Part shown: in pieces, positions 34,214-49,654 of the stretch | Layout of the letters: every line of letters starts with the position of its first letter | Numbering within the stretch: position 1 is the first letter of the stretch | Assembly: GCF_018991925.1 (NCBI RefSeq) | Contig: NW_024754898.1 | Span: forward strand, 94,501 to 158,500 | Direction of reading: 5' to 3' | Origin: Homarus americanus | Lineage: Eukaryota > Arthropoda > Malacostraca > Decapoda > Nephropidae | Length of the DNA stretch: 64,000 nucleotides | Position numbers and translations under genes: made by a program | The notes under the pieces: generated by a model | Database searches by the model: none | What the model was told of the DNA's origin: nothing | Seen by the model: only the letters and a program-made list of their open reading frames with translations

Positions 34214-35240
34214 CAATTCCTTCTCTTTAGACACCAAAGTTTTAAATAAAGTTAAACAAAAGAGGCTACGTTAGTAAACACACATCAGTATCAGCCGAGA
34301 TACAGAAGGTGGCGGAGACGCAGCCCAGGTGAGGATTCCTGACAGTAGTATGTATTGGCCATCGTGAGGCTGTTAGACCAACGGCTCCCCCAGACAAGGC
34401 GTGGCACACCCTAGGGACCCCCGTGAGGAGAGGGCCACACACAACTGCCTCACGTCGACTTCATTTCATTAGGATTATTCTCAAGGGGTCATTGGCGTCT
34501 CTGCTTAGTGCTTGTCCTAAGGTTTCATCACTCACTACAGTACTCACCCAAACTGAGAGCCCTGTCTGGTGTTTCTGATCTAACGTCTCATTTACCTTCT
34601 GATGATTGTATGACTAAAATATCTTTATCTACTGATTTTTTTTTTGTATCTTAATCCTTTACTTACTACAATTTTTATCCAGTGACATTTTTTTCTATCA
34701 GGTCTAATAATTTCTCTCTTATTATGTATAGTATTTAATGTCTTTATGTCTACTGTCTACTATTTTTTGGGGGGAAAGTCTTGTGAGTGAGGGAGTGAGT
34801 GAGGGAGTGAGTGGGCGGCTGGCTGACTGTGGTCGTGTCACCTGCTGTAAAATCCTTCCTGGAAATTAAAGTCTCTGTTCTGAGCTCATCGTCATTACAT
34901 TTAATTGAACCTAAAGTAAAGTGCTTCTGAGCTGCTCTTTGCCAGCCCAATGCTCGTCTTTCCTGATTTGACTGGTATTCCCTCCCCCCGTGAGTGAGGT
35001 TTTTTTTTGTAGCGTTTAGTTAACCCAATAATAAAACCAAGTGGTGTGCGCACAGAGTATAAAATACACACACACACACACACATGTACGTACAGAGTAT
35101 AAAACACACACACGGATGTACATCAACACCTGTAAGATCCCGTGGTCAGATAAGCAACTCCAACAAACTCAAAGACACAGAGAAGTATACACAAATTAAT
35201 TAAATAAAAAGAACGCCAAAACGCACCGAAATATCACACA

Positions 35241-35291
<51 letters not shown>

Positions 35292-35594
35292 TAAGAGAGA
35301 AACACACACAACAAACAAAACACATACACAGAAACCAAACAACACACAAACACAAACAACAAACAAGACACAAACAAGACACACATACATAAAACACACA
35401 CACACACACACACACTGGCGACACAGGTTCTTCGTCAAGGTTAATTTTAAACCACGAAATTCTCAACAGACGAGGAAATTAATGTTCAGGAAATATTGCC
35501 CAGCCAAAATTAAATTAAAATCAGTAAATATTTCTGCCTCGTGTCCCGTGGTCCCGCCTCAGTGTGGCTACAAACAAGCACATATTTCACGTGC
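34211..35594. other. unique sequence with CA tracts
   Basis: Short GAGT repeats at 34785-34815. CA tracts at 35066-35084 and 35235-35289, and an ACAAAC-rich stretch to 35415. No gene supported. Confidence 0.5.
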
Positions 35595-35596
35595 AC

Positions 35597-35981
35597 AGTC
35601 GCGGCCAAAATTCCTTGGACACCTGACAATACCTGACATCTACTGGCGTATCCGTGTACATAACCGATTTATACCTACTAAGACTGCTTTTCAGTATACA
35701 TTATATAAGAAATATACATAGAAACAGAGTGTATAATGCAATTCACAGCTACTGAATGTTGCTTTTCATTTAAACTACGAGAGTAACTTAAAACTCTTAA
35801 TAATAAACTACATCAGATTAACCAAACGGAGAAAACACAAGGTTAGGTTAGGTTAGGTTAGCTCAGGTCAGGTCAGGCCTTGTTAGGTTAGTTTAGGTTA
35901 GGTCAGGCTAGGTCAGGCTATAATGATGCCAGATATCGCAAATCAAAAAATTGCTCAGGAAATTTTGGTCCACGGCTGAAC
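35597..35981. mobile_element. candidate Tc1/mariner-like MITE
   Basis: The left end reads CACAGTCGCGGCCAAAATTC (35597 on). The right end, read on minus from about 35981, is TCAGCCGTGGACCAAAATTT. The ends match over most of about 25 positions when small gaps are allowed, and both resemble the CAGT-GGCCAAAA start typical of Tc1-like terminal inverted repeats. Inside there is no transposase, only a TTAGG-rich stretch. TA target duplications are not evident. A related left end occurs at 39104. Confidence 0.4.
35840..35921 (+). repeat. TTAGG/TCAGG-like degenerate repeat
   Basis: Four pure TTAGG units followed by TCAGG and CTAGG variants, lying inside the candidate MITE. Confidence 0.8.
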
Positions 35982-36344
35982 ATATTTTCCTCATATTTTG
36001 TTTGATGTTTTTCCTAAATTTGCGTGGCACATATCATGACATGCATATTCATGTCTGAACATATTTCACTGTTACACTGCAACACTTTCTTTGGTGTGGA
36101 TTTCTATAACAAATTGCAACGGCGGTGAGTGTTGTAGCTCAGGTTACACAATACAACAGCTATTATAAATAAATTGTGTCCATTTCTAACCACAATGTAC
36201 AGTATATAACACAATCTATATACATAATACATCTTCTCTTGTATACATATTTGTATGATTTATATCAGACAGATTTATATATTTATTTATTTATTATTAG
36301 TAGTAGTAGTGTTATTATTATTGTCATTACTAATATTATTATTG

Positions 36345-36353
36345 TTATTATTA

Positions 36354-36421
<68 letters not shown>

Positions 36422-36432
36422 TTATTATTATT
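36345..36432 (+). repeat. (TTA)n microsatellite
   Basis: TTA/ATT run of about 88 bp with one T substitution. A looser TTA-rich region begins at 36280. Confidence 0.95.
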
Positions 36433-36604
36433 GTGTGTGTTGAACCTTATTCATAAAAACATTACGTCGCCACTTCAAACACCTATTAACTACTCAGTGG
36501 TAGCATTACTGTACGCTCTGTGGAAACAATCTCCCTCAGTCAGGTCAAAGAAGACGGGTATTGGAGCTGATTAAACGCGGGTAACTTATATTTATATGAA
36601 TCAC

Positions 36605-36945
36605 TGAGGATCTTGACTGAGGTGTGAGGGTTATGGTGGAGGTGTTAGGATCCTGGCCGAGGTGTGGGGATCCTCGCCGAGGTGTGAGGATCCTATCTAA
36701 GGTGTGAGGATCCTATCTAAGGTGTGAGGATGCTGGCTGAGGTGTGAGGATCCTGGCTGAGGTATGAGGATCCTATCTAAGGTGTGAGGATCCTATCTAA
36801 GGTGATGACGTGTGAGGATGCTGGCTGAGGTGTGAGGATCCTGGCTGAGGTATGAGGATCCTATCTAAGGTGTGAGGATCCTATCTAAGGTGTGAGGATG
36901 CTGGCTGAGGTGTGAGGATCCTGGCTGAGGTGTGAGGATCCTGGT
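36605..36945 (+). repeat. 20-bp GGATCC minisatellite, array 1
   Basis: About 17 units of GGTGTGAGGATCCTATCTAA and its GGATCCTGGCTGA variant. Variants recur in a five-unit (about 100-bp) order. Same unit as the array at 38114-38903. Confidence 0.95.
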
Positions 36946-37807
36946 AGAGAGGTGTAGAGAATATCGGGAGTAGAAAGCTTGTGTGGTAACATCACGACAC
37001 ACCAAGGTCGGCCACCCACCACCCCCGCTCATGGCACACTTTTCTAATGCCATGGAGCCGCCGGCCAACCCCTCTCGCTGTATATATACTTTCCAACACG
37101 GTGACTTAAACACAAATATCTTTTTTCAGTTTTATTTTTTATTTTTACTAAACACAAACACAAGGTCGTAAATTAATTGTAACTAACGTGAGAGTGGGAA
37201 TGTGTAGTGATTTCTTATATAAAATTTGTGAATCAGTTACTTGGTGTAATATCTACGAAAAGAAAATGGAAAAACGTTTTACTAGAGTCTCACAGTTTAT
37301 CATCTCCGCGGGGAAGTAACTGTCCAGAGTCGAGGATTACTACACGTGAGTCACCAGCGAAAAAATCCCCCAAAAATTATATAAATCGAAAAAAATACGA
37401 GTGAGACAGGTTAATAATTTATCCAACAGGCATCAACACCAATAGAGATGAACACTTAAGGATGCTATCGGAGGTGTGTGTGTGTGTAGGCCGACACAGT
37501 TTCGTCATCCCACGAAGCCTTAAGAAACTGCTTGAAAGAAGTGAACAGTGAGCCCCAGGAGTGCTTGCTGATGATGGCAGAGAACACATTTATTTATATA
37601 TTGTTACCCTGCTTGGCGAGGATCAAACACTGCTTCACTGTTGGGATTCAATTACCGTTTTTGGTTTTGCTCTGTTTTATTTTGACTTGTTTTCTGGTTT
37701 TGTTTTTTGTTTTGTTTTGCTTTGTTTGTTTTTTTATTTTGTTTTGTTTTTTGAGGTAGAGGGAGGTGAAGGATCTGGCCAGTGCTTGTCCAGTTCTCTC
37801 TCGACGA
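36946..37807. other. unique sequence between the two 20-bp arrays
   Basis: T-rich at 37680-37755 and A/T-rich elsewhere. Frames here are short and without domains. Confidence 0.5.
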
Positions 37808-37883
37808 CCTAAACTAACCTAACCTAACCTAACATAACCTAACCTAACCTAACCTAAACTAACCTAACCTAACCTAACATAAC
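37808..37883 (-). repeat. interstitial CCTAA (telomere-like) block
   Basis: About 15 CCTAA pentamers with matching variant units (AAACT, AACAT). The order of variants repeats at a 45-bp offset (37811 and 37856). Confidence 0.9.
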
Positions 37884-38041
37884 CTGTTCATACACTATTA
37901 GGGCGTAAGACTGTGCTAACATTCAGGACTATTTACCCACAATTTCTTATCTGAAAATGGTTTAACTTTCAAATTCCACCATTGGCAGTTTCATCTCTTC
38001 ATACTTAATAACACAAGATATTACAGTAATTGAACAAAAAT

Positions 38042-38056
38042 GGTGTGTGTGTGCGT

Positions 38057-38113
<57 letters not shown>
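38042..38113 (+). repeat. (GT)n microsatellite
   Basis: GT run of about 72 bp with a GC and an AT interruption, directly adjoining the 20-bp array. Confidence 0.95.
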
Positions 38114-38114
<1 letters not shown>

Positions 38115-38903
38115 ATCCTATGTGTAAGGTGGATCCTATCTAAGGTGGAGGATCCTATCTATGTGGATCCTGTGTGGATCCTAGTGTGAGGGTGTGAGGA
38201 TCCTATCTAAGGATCCTATCTAAGGTGTGAGGATCCTATCTAAGGTGTGAGGATCCTATCTAAGGTGAGAGGATCCTCCTATCTAAGGTGTGAGGATCCT
38301 ATCTAAGGTGTGGGGATCCTATTCTAAGGTGTGGAGGATCCTATCTGAGGTGTGAGGATCCTATCTAAGGTGAAGGTAAAGGAGGTGTGGGATCCTATTT
38401 ATCTTTCATGTGTGAGGATCCTATTCATGTGAGGATCCTATCTAAGTGTGAGGTCACAGGGGATCCTATTCTAAGGTGTGAGGATCCTATCTGAGGTGTG
38501 AGGATCCTATCTAAGGTGAGAGGATCTTATCTAAGGTGTGAGGATCCTATCTAAGGTGTGGGGATCCTATTCTAAGGTGTGAGGATCCTATCTGAGGTGT
38601 GAGGATCCTATCTAAGGTGAGAGGATCTTATCTAAGGTGTGAGGATCCTATCTAAGGTGTGGGGATCCTATTCTAAGGTGTGGGGATCATATTCTAAGGT
38701 GTGAGGATCCTATCTAAGGTGTGAGGATCCTATCTAAGGTGTGAGGATCCTATTCTAAGGTGTGAGGAGCCTATCTAAGGTGTGGGGATCCTATCTAAGG
38801 TGTGAGGATCCTATCTAACGTGTGAGGATCCTATTCTAAGGTGTGGGAATCCTATCTAACGTGTGAGGATCCTATTCTAAGGTGTGGGAATCCTATCTAA
38901 GGT
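38114..38903 (+). repeat. 20-bp GGATCC minisatellite, array 2
   Basis: About 38 units of the array-1 repeat, mostly GGATCCTATCTAAGGTGTGA, plus a 21-bp TATTCTAAGG form. A roughly 101-bp block of five variants is duplicated (about 38460-38561 and 38561-38662). The array ends in a GT run. Confidence 0.95.
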
Positions 38904-39254
38904 GTGTGTGTGTGTGTGTGTGTGTGCCTTTAACATATTCAACTAATTACATGCACAAACAGTCACATACAGGTAAACGCCGTAATAAACCTTTGCTCAC
39001 ATACTAATTAATATCCTGGCCTTATCTACACAGGTAATATGTTCTACCTGTACTGACACCTACAGAACTCGCAATAAACTCCTGTAGACACTTATCCACT
39101 TATGTACAGTTGCAGTCAAAACTCCCTCGACACTTGACAACACTTGACATCTATTTACGGTTGATAACTCGTTTATACCTGGTGAGTAGACTGAAGGAAA
39201 CTGCCGAATGATTTGACGAACACTCAGATGGATGATTCATGTAATAGTCAACCG
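38904..39254. other. short GT run and unique sequence
   Basis: GT run to about 38926, then unique sequence that includes the MITE-related fragment at 39104-39195. Confidence 0.5.
39104..39195 (+). mobile_element. fragment related to the 35.6-kb MITE
   Basis: TACAGTTGCAGTCAAAACTC, then GACATCTATTTACGG and TCGTTTATACC, align with the left 90 bases of the 35597 element with small gaps. No right end found. Confidence 0.55.
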
Positions 39255-39470
39255 CCAGGTGGATGAGTGAACCCACATAGAGCCAGGTGGATGAGTGAAC
39301 CAACATGGAGCCAGGTGGATGAGTGAACCAACATGGAGCCAGGTGGATGAGTGAACCAACATAGAGCCAGGTGGATGAGTGAACCAACATAGAGCCAGGT
39401 GGATGAGTGAACCAACATGGAGCCAGGTGGATGAGTGAACCAACATGGAGCCAGGTGGATGAGTGAACGG
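39255..39470 (+). repeat. 28-bp minisatellite, 8 copies
   Basis: Exact 28-bp spacing of CCAGGTGGATGAGTGAACCA plus ACATGGAG. The only recurrent variants are ACATAGAG and one CCCACA. Confidence 0.95.
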
Positions 39471-39658
39471 TTAACGCGGTTCACCACAGCAGACGCGGGT
39501 ATTGATCTGGTAGCGCCGGGGGTCACACACAGTCACTGCACCAGATATCTTGCAAGGTATTTTATGTAACACGCAATAGTGATCAACATTAATATGGTCA
39601 ATACACCATACCATCGTTGTTTGGCTGCAGTGAAACATGTTACAGGAGGTGGTGAGTG

Positions 39659-40577
<919 letters not shown>

Positions 40578-41710
40578 GTGGTAATGGTGGTGGTAGTGGG
40601 TGGTGGCTGGTGGATGGTGATGGTTGTGGTGGTGGTTGTGGTGGTGGTAATGGTGGGTGGTAGTGGGTGGTGGCTGGTGGATGGTGGGTGGTGATGGTTG
40701 TGGTGGTGGTAATGGTGGTGGTAGGCGTGGCTGGTGGATGGTGGGTGGTGATGGTTGTGGTGGTGGTAATGGTGGTGGTAGTGGGCGGTGGCTGGTGGAT
40801 GGTGATGGTTGTGGTGGTGGTAATGGTGGTGGTAGTGGGTGGTGGCTGGTGGGTGGTGATGGTTGTGGTGGTGGTAATGGTGGGTGGTGATGGTGAAGTA
40901 TGTATGACGTGGTGGTGGTGGAGAGTAACGGGTGGTGATGGTGATGGATCGTGGTGGTGGTGGTGGTGATGGATATTGATGGTGGGTGATGGGCGTGGGT
41001 GATGGTGGTGGAGAGTAACGCAGGTGGTGATGGTGATGGATCGTGGTGGTGATGGTGATGGATCGTGGTGGTGGTGGTGCTGGTGATGGATCGTGATGGT
41101 GGGTGATGGGCGTGGTGATGGTGGTGGAGAGTAACGCGGGTGGTGATGGTGATGGATCGTGGTGGTGGTGGCGGTGATGGATATTGATGGTGGGTGATGG
41201 GCGTGGTGATGGTGGTGGAGAGTAACGCAGGTGGTGATGGTGATGGATCGTGGTGGTGATGGTGATGGATCGTGGTGGTGGTGGTGCTGGTGATGGATCG
41301 TGATGATGGGTGATGGGCGGTAATGGTGGTGGGAGAGTAACGCAGGTGGTGAGGGTGATGGATCGTGGTGGTGGTGGTGGTGATGGATCGTGATGGTGGT
41401 GGTGATGGATCGTGGTGGTGGTGGTAGTCGGATCGGTGGTGGTGGTGGTGGTGATGGATCGTGGTGGTGGTGGTGGTGGTGATGGATCGTGGTGGTGTGG
41501 TGGTGGTGGTGATGGATCGTGATGGTGGGTGATGGGCGTGGTGATGGTGGTGGAGAGTAACGCAGGTGGTGAGGGTGATGGATCGTGGGTGGTGGTGGTG
41601 GTGATGGATCGTGATGGTGGTGGTGATGGATCGTGGTGGTGGTGGTGCTGGTGATGGATCGTGATGGTGGATGATGGACGTGGTGATGGTGGTAGATGAG
41701 GTAGGTAGGT
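40578..41710 (+). repeat. GGT/GAT-rich satellite with higher-order units
   Basis: The left third (40578-40905) repeats units of about 50-70 bp containing GGTTGTGGTGGTGGTAATGG. The rest (40905-41710) repeats longer blocks of about 90-220 bp, each carrying GAGAGTAACG (40921, 41011, 41127, 41218, 41332, 41552) and GATGGATCGTGGTGG. The plus strand is very poor in C. A 481-codon His/Pro/Thr-rich minus frame (41814-40369) spans it and is best read as a repeat translation. Confidence 0.9.
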
Positions 41711-41922
41711 AGGTAGGGGTGATGGGTGATGGACGTGCTGGTAGTGGGTGGCTCTGAGTGGAGGACGTTATGGTGGAGGGTGGCGTAAATGGCTCGTGTA
41801 AACTGACAGCACATTTAGCATTTTCCAGAGTAAATAAAAATTAATGTTGAACCATTAGCGTGAAAACCTACACCTTAATGAGCGCGTTCTGGCATCATTT
41901 ACTAATACAGGAAACAGCTGCA

Positions 41923-42027
<105 letters not shown>

Positions 42028-42360
42028 CCATCACCATTAAAAAATACAAAAACCCACCTTCGCTAAAATTTACAGACGAATAGAAAACAATAGAGTTATT
42101 AGAGAGTAAATTTACAGGTAGAAGTGGCAGACGAAGACAAAGAAAGAGATAATGAGATGAAGGAAAGTAAAAGCTGTAAAGACAACCCGGAAACATTTGA
42201 GCTAGGGGGGCAGTGGTCGCCAACCCTCAGGCACCTTGATTGACGTGTGGCAGTGACCAGGTGCACGTCCATGACACCTGGCGTAGAGTACTGTAATTAT
42301 TTACCTCTTACTCAGAGTTTGAATCGAGATTATAACTTGTATGCTAGCACTGATTCCGGC

Positions 42361-42361
<1 letters not shown>

Positions 42362-42406
<45 letters not shown>

Positions 42407-42407
42407 G
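42362..42407 (+). repeat. (GT)n microsatellite
   Basis: GT run of about 46 bp. Confidence 0.95.
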
Positions 42408-42589
42408 CAAAATGGCTAAATCTACACCTTCGTTTTTTCATGGTAAGAGCCTAAGAGTTGTGCATACGATTGCGTTATCAATAGACACACACAAAGACGG
42501 ACAAAGAAGTGTAGATCAAGATGTTTTCATTTTCAGCGGGGTGCAGTTTGGGGGATACCAGGAGATACTTTATTGGCGAAAGGTGGCTG

Positions 42590-42601
42590 AATAATAATAA
42601 C

Positions 42602-42690
<89 letters not shown>
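42590..42690 (+). repeat. (AAT)n microsatellite
   Basis: AAT triplet run of about 100 bp with two AAC units. Confidence 0.95.
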
Positions 42691-42692
<2 letters not shown>

Positions 42693-42824
42693 GTATTGTT
42701 AATCAATAAAATAACAGACAATAACAATGACAACAACGAACAAGCAAAATTTTCCAAACAACGCAACCATAACTCTGAAATCGTCTTATAATCGTCCCAA
42801 AATATCACCCCACCCCCCAAAAAA

Positions 42825-42887
42825 TAAACAAACAAACAAATAAATAACTAAAAACTAACTAACTAACTAACTAAATAAATAAATAAG
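42825..42887 (+). repeat. ACAA / AACT / AATA tetranucleotide runs
   Basis: Three successive tetranucleotide motifs, four to five units each. Confidence 0.9.
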
Positions 42888-43999
42888 CCCCGGGCAGCCT
42901 AGCAAGAGTCGTAAGGTTTAGACTTAGACAGATCGATACACGTCAGACGAATGCCGGTCCGTCCATACTAATCTTCATAACATGTTCGGTGTGGTGGCCG
43001 GCGCCAACGTGTCGCTGCGTCTTGACTCAGGTGCAGCAGATTTAGGAAGGCCAGTCCGTGCTGATCGTATTTTAACTAAAATTACTTGCCTGCATGAGAG
43101 ATCCGTGTGTGAGTGTGTGTGTGTGTGTGTGTGCCTGCTATAATCCGTTTGTGTACCTTTTAGAACCGGTGTGTGTACCTGCTAGAACCACTATGTGTGT
43201 GTGTGTGTGTGTGTCCCCCCCGCGCTGAAACCCGTCACTGTACCAAATGACCTACACTAAGAGTCACCACCACACTCAACCCCGCAACCACTGTACACAG
43301 GAATCCATGACTGACTACACACACACACACACACACACACACAGGCAGTGCACACTTATATTAAACCAAACTATGCGACCCGTTTAAACCTCTGACCACC
43401 GCATAATTGTGGCCATTACTCACCACACACACACACACAGTCTTAACGTCAACAGTACACACACCACTGTTATAACTATGCACTTCCACCACTGGTTTGC
43501 ACATGAGGCACTCTACGGTTTACATACCTGGCTTCACCACGGGCCACACATCTGTCTCATCACGAGTTACACAACTGACTGTCATCTGGTACACCCTTAC
43601 CCTAGTCATTAGTTACGTACCTGACCTAGTTCTACACCTGACCCTACCATTTAGTTACACACCTGAACTCCACGATCACTAATCACTATCACTGAACAGA
43701 CTCGAAAGATCATTGAGAATAACTCTTCCAAACCTGCCCAGAGGACCACCCAGTACTTCACGCGTGACAAGTGAATGAAAACACGGTCGTTGTTGTGGTG
43801 CCCTCCCTCACCAGCTTCACGTGGATGCAGTGCCAAGGGCCGTCAGTAGGTGTGAGGCGGGTTGCTTCGAGGTGATAAGACGCTACTAAAATCCGGTTTG
43901 CATCAATAAGAGGCAATTACCCGCTCGGCAAAGGCAACATAACGGTGGAGTAAGTAAATGAGACTGAATTAAGTTTAACTCCTCTTGTCGTCAGTGAGG

Positions 44000-44057
<58 letters not shown>

Positions 44058-44367
44058 CAACACACACACAGAATGCGTCACCAGTACAAAAAACCATGTA
44101 ACATCACAGGCGCCTCAGAATGTGCGTGTTTTTACTATCGATTGACGGCAAATATACATACAGCATGATACAATGCCCGGAGTACTGTCGTGCGGCCAGG
44201 AGTAGAAGAGCCAGCTGTGTGTGTGTGTGGTATTTCCAGTGGTACAGACAGGAGTGCGTGTATGTGATCCTTGCTAATTGACGAGTTGGTGTTGTGGTGC
44301 TTTACAATTTATTTTCTTTTATACCACTAATGCTCACCTGATACTCCATTAGCACGGTATTTCTGGT

Positions 44368-44408
<41 letters not shown>

Positions 44409-44925
44409 TAGAGACAATACAAGCGTCACACCCTCAACACCATCATCAATCATTACGGGACATTTGTGGAACAGGCTGAAAACTGCCCCATTTTACATCC
44501 GAGGAATTCAAAGTTCAAGAAGGTAAACCATAAAGGAGGAAGACTAAAGAAAAAAAATAACAATAAAAAATATGAGACTCAGAAATATTGAAAACATAAT
44601 TAAAAGGCTCATTTGAATCTATTATTCTATTATTATCATAATTATCCTTATTAGTCTTATCATCCGGGAGCTACTGGAGACCGGAGTATATTATAAGACT
44701 TGGAATATATGACGTGGCTGCAGGTATAGTGTCAGATACCTGAAGCTTGAAATTACATGGGCAGTAGATAGTAAAGGAGGCAGTGTAACGCTATCCAGTT
44801 TGAAATTGAGCAAGATGTCTTCAAATAGAGCAAGATGTCTTCAAATAAAGGCCGGGGCTCACATTGCCAGTCCCCTTGCAAGTTTTATCTATATATTACG
44901 TAAGCAAGTTAAATCTCAAGCCCAG

Positions 44926-44928
<3 letters not shown>
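42888..44928. other. unique sequence with several short CA/GT tracts
   Basis: GT at 43107-43132 and 43195-43213. CA at 43316-43344, 43423-43439, 44000-44070 and 44369-44405. A GTACCTGCTAGAACC-like unit repeats three times at 43132-43190, and a 21-bp unit (GCAAGATGTCTTCAAATA) is doubled at 44810-44850. No coding region supported. Confidence 0.5.

Positions 44929-45020
<92 letters not shown>
44929..45020 (+). repeat. (GA)n microsatellite
   Basis: GA run of about 91 bp. Confidence 0.95.
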
Positions 45021-45392
45021 CACCCTTAGCACTGCCAGGTCTCGTCCCTTCCTTGTAGCCAGAACTGAGGCCAACTCGCCACACCGTCATTTACATAAGT
45101 GTGGGAAATAGTGGTGGGAAATGTTGGAGGGGGAGGGAGTGAGGGGGAGGGAGTGAGGGGTAGTGGTGGTCGTAAATGGTGTCGCAGATCCATCATAAAG
45201 TGCCAGGGACATCGCCTCGCCAACACCCTCACCCACCATCCCCCTCATCCCCCGGTCTATACTGTAAGTGTTAAAATTTACCTCCTGTATTATATTGTGC
45301 GTCCCCGAGAGCCAGTGAGATGACCTGTTTCTATTGCTGCCACTCCACTGTGTTTTGTTGTTGTGTTGGTGTTGTTTTATCCCCTGTACAGA

Positions 45393-45436
<44 letters not shown>

Positions 45437-46202
45437 CTTACTCCCTGAGACCCTCACCCCCCCTCTCCCCCGGTCACTGGTTCGTTCGCTCCACTTTGCA
45501 TTCAGAATATTTCCACCCAGCTAACTCCTCCCCTTTCACAGGACCAAGAATTTTTACTCGGGGTCTTTTGTCGGTCATGTAATGGGCCGCGGCAGATGAA
45601 GTCAACACAGTCGCCGCCCTGTTGACACTGGGTCAGGGCGTGAGGCGGGATACGTGAGGTCTGACACTGAACGGCCAGGATGTTGACTCTAGGTCACCTG
45701 GTGGTTGTAATCGTTTGAGGTCAACTTAGAACAGATTAATAGTTTAAGCTTTGGGTGCCATAGTGCCTGAGGTCACGTAAGGTCAATGCAGGGTAACCTA
45801 ACCTAACTTAACCTCATCCCCCCAAATAGTGTTAGGTTAGATAAACTGGGGGTGGAGATTCTTCAGGTGATCCATGAATTTACCCGTGTTTAGTTGAATT
45901 TAGCCTAAATTAACCTTAGATGGCAGTATTTCCGTGGATATGGTTAGGTTACAGCAGAATATCAGAAACATCTACTTCATTCTGCGTTAGTAAGCGAGTG
46001 AGTGAGCTAGTCAAGTGTTATTGGGAGCTGGTGATGGTGAGAATAAAGTAACTCACCGGCTGATAGTTCCTAAATCATGTTTCTAACTCAAGTTTTTACC
46101 TCACATTTCTACCTCATGTTTCTACCTCATGTTGGGTTGTATCGTACTCAAGGAGGTTCAGTACATCATTACCTTTCAGTTCACGGTGTCGACTTATTAG
46201 TG
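45021..46202. other. unique sequence with GA tract and CCTAA motifs
   Basis: GGGAGGGAGTGAGG repeat at 45128-45160, (GA)n at 45395-45434, and scattered CCTAA/TTAGG at 45790-45840. No gene supported. Confidence 0.5.
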
Positions 46203-46800
46203 TCAGGTGATGTAGGGTAGTGAGGGCCACACCTGGTGATGTAGGGTAGTGAGGGCCACACCTGGTGATGTAGGGTAGTGAGGGCCACACCTGGTGATGT
46301 AGGGTAGTGAGGGCCACACCTGGTGATGTAGGGTAGTGAGGGCCTGGTGGTAGTGAGGGCCACACCTGGTGATGTAGGGTAGTGAGGCCACACCTGTGAT
46401 GTAGGGTAGTGAGGGCCACACCTGGTGATGTAGGGTAGTGAGGCCACACTGGTGATGTAGGGTAGTGAGGGCCACACCCAGATGTAGGGTGAGGGCCACA
46501 CCTGGTGATGGGGTAGTGGCCACACCTGGTGATGTAGGGTAGTGAGGGCCACACCTGGTGATGTAGGGTAGTGAGGCCACACCTGGTGATGTAGGGTAGT
46601 GAGGGCCACACCTGGTGATGTATGAGCCACAGGTGATGTAGGGTAGTGAGGCCACACCTGGTGATGTAGGGTAGTGAGGCTACACCTGGTGATGTAGGGT
46701 AGTGAGGGCCACACCTGGTGATGTAGGGTAGTGAGGGCCACACCTGGTGATGTAGGGTAGTGAGGGCCACACCTGATGTAGGGTAGTGAGGGCCACACCT
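46203..46800 (+). repeat. 29-bp minisatellite, about 21 copies
   Basis: Units GGTGATGTAGGGTAGTGAGG then GCCACACCT, several shortened in the middle (46330-46640). The overlapping minus frames (up to 241 codons) are artefacts. Confidence 0.95.
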
Positions 46801-48730
<1,930 letters not shown>

Positions 48731-48912
48731 CTTGCCCGGTGGCGCAGTGACCCTCCTTGCCTTGCCAGTATGAGGTCGCTTGGAGGCTAATATACAGTGC
48801 CCAGCTCCCACTCTGTAAAAAAGGTAGGTGATAGGACGGGCATCCAGCCGTAAGACTTACCTCAAATTTGCCTTGTGACAACAGGGACACCTTACCACTT
48901 GGTGATCACGGC
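48731..48912 (+). mobile_element. possible SINE-like unit
   Basis: CCCGGTGGCGCAGTGACC (from about 48735) resembles an A-box, followed by AGGTCGCTTGG at about 48772. The body contains GACGGGCATCCAGCCGTAAG, a type of stretch I associate with tRNA-derived SINEs of invertebrates. It ends before a CA tract (48917-48934). Family and ends are uncertain. Confidence 0.35.
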
Positions 48913-48979
48913 TAACAGACACACACACACACATGAAACAACGACGACGGTGACGGTAGTGATAGTTCTCATCTTCGTC

Positions 48980-49029
<50 letters not shown>

Positions 49030-49084
49030 ACTAAAAATAATAACTTATAGTTGAAAACTGAGAAATAGCTACTAATACCATTGT

Positions 49085-49125
<41 letters not shown>
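48980..49125 (+). repeat. (AAT)n and (GT)n microsatellites
   Basis: AAT triplets at 48980-49026 and a GT run at 49087-49125. Confidence 0.95.
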
Positions 49126-49126
<1 letters not shown>

Positions 49127-49405
49127 CTGTAAGTATGTACGTAGTCACTTTGTCTATGTAAGTATACTGTAAGTATATGTGTGTGTGCAAGAAGTGGAGG
49201 AGAGACACAACAAGAATCAGGGAGCCTGGCCGGGGACGCCACCAGAAACTGGATAACCGGATTACACTGTACACAAGAAAATCTCGGGCGGGAGTTCAGT
49301 CGCGGAGGAGTGTAAATTTCCCAGACGAACTTAACCTCCTCAAGGTCTTGTGCACACACACACCACACTGGAGGGGGGGTGAGCCACGGAGAGAGGGAGG
49401 CAAGA

Positions 49406-49469
49406 TAAGGAAGGAAGGAAGGAAGGAAGGAAGGAAGGAAGGAAGGAAGGTAGGAAGGAAGGAAGGAAG
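49406..49469 (+). repeat. (AAGG)n microsatellite
   Basis: About 16 AAGG units with one T substitution. Confidence 0.95.
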
Positions 49470-49654
49470 GAGATAGACTGACAGACAAGCAAAGCATTAG
49501 AGACAGGGAAACAAACGAGGTGAAACCCAGACAAGCAGGCATGCATGTAGGAGCTGACAGACACGAACAAACAAGAATAAATGGAAATGAACTTCTAGAC
49601 AATAAAGAACAAGGAAAAACAACCAATAAGGAATAAGAGTCATGCACGCAGACA

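Noticed and set aside
37532..37812. Phe/Leu/Cys-rich plus frames as membrane proteins
   Set aside because: Caused by a TTTTG-rich run; not supported as genes.
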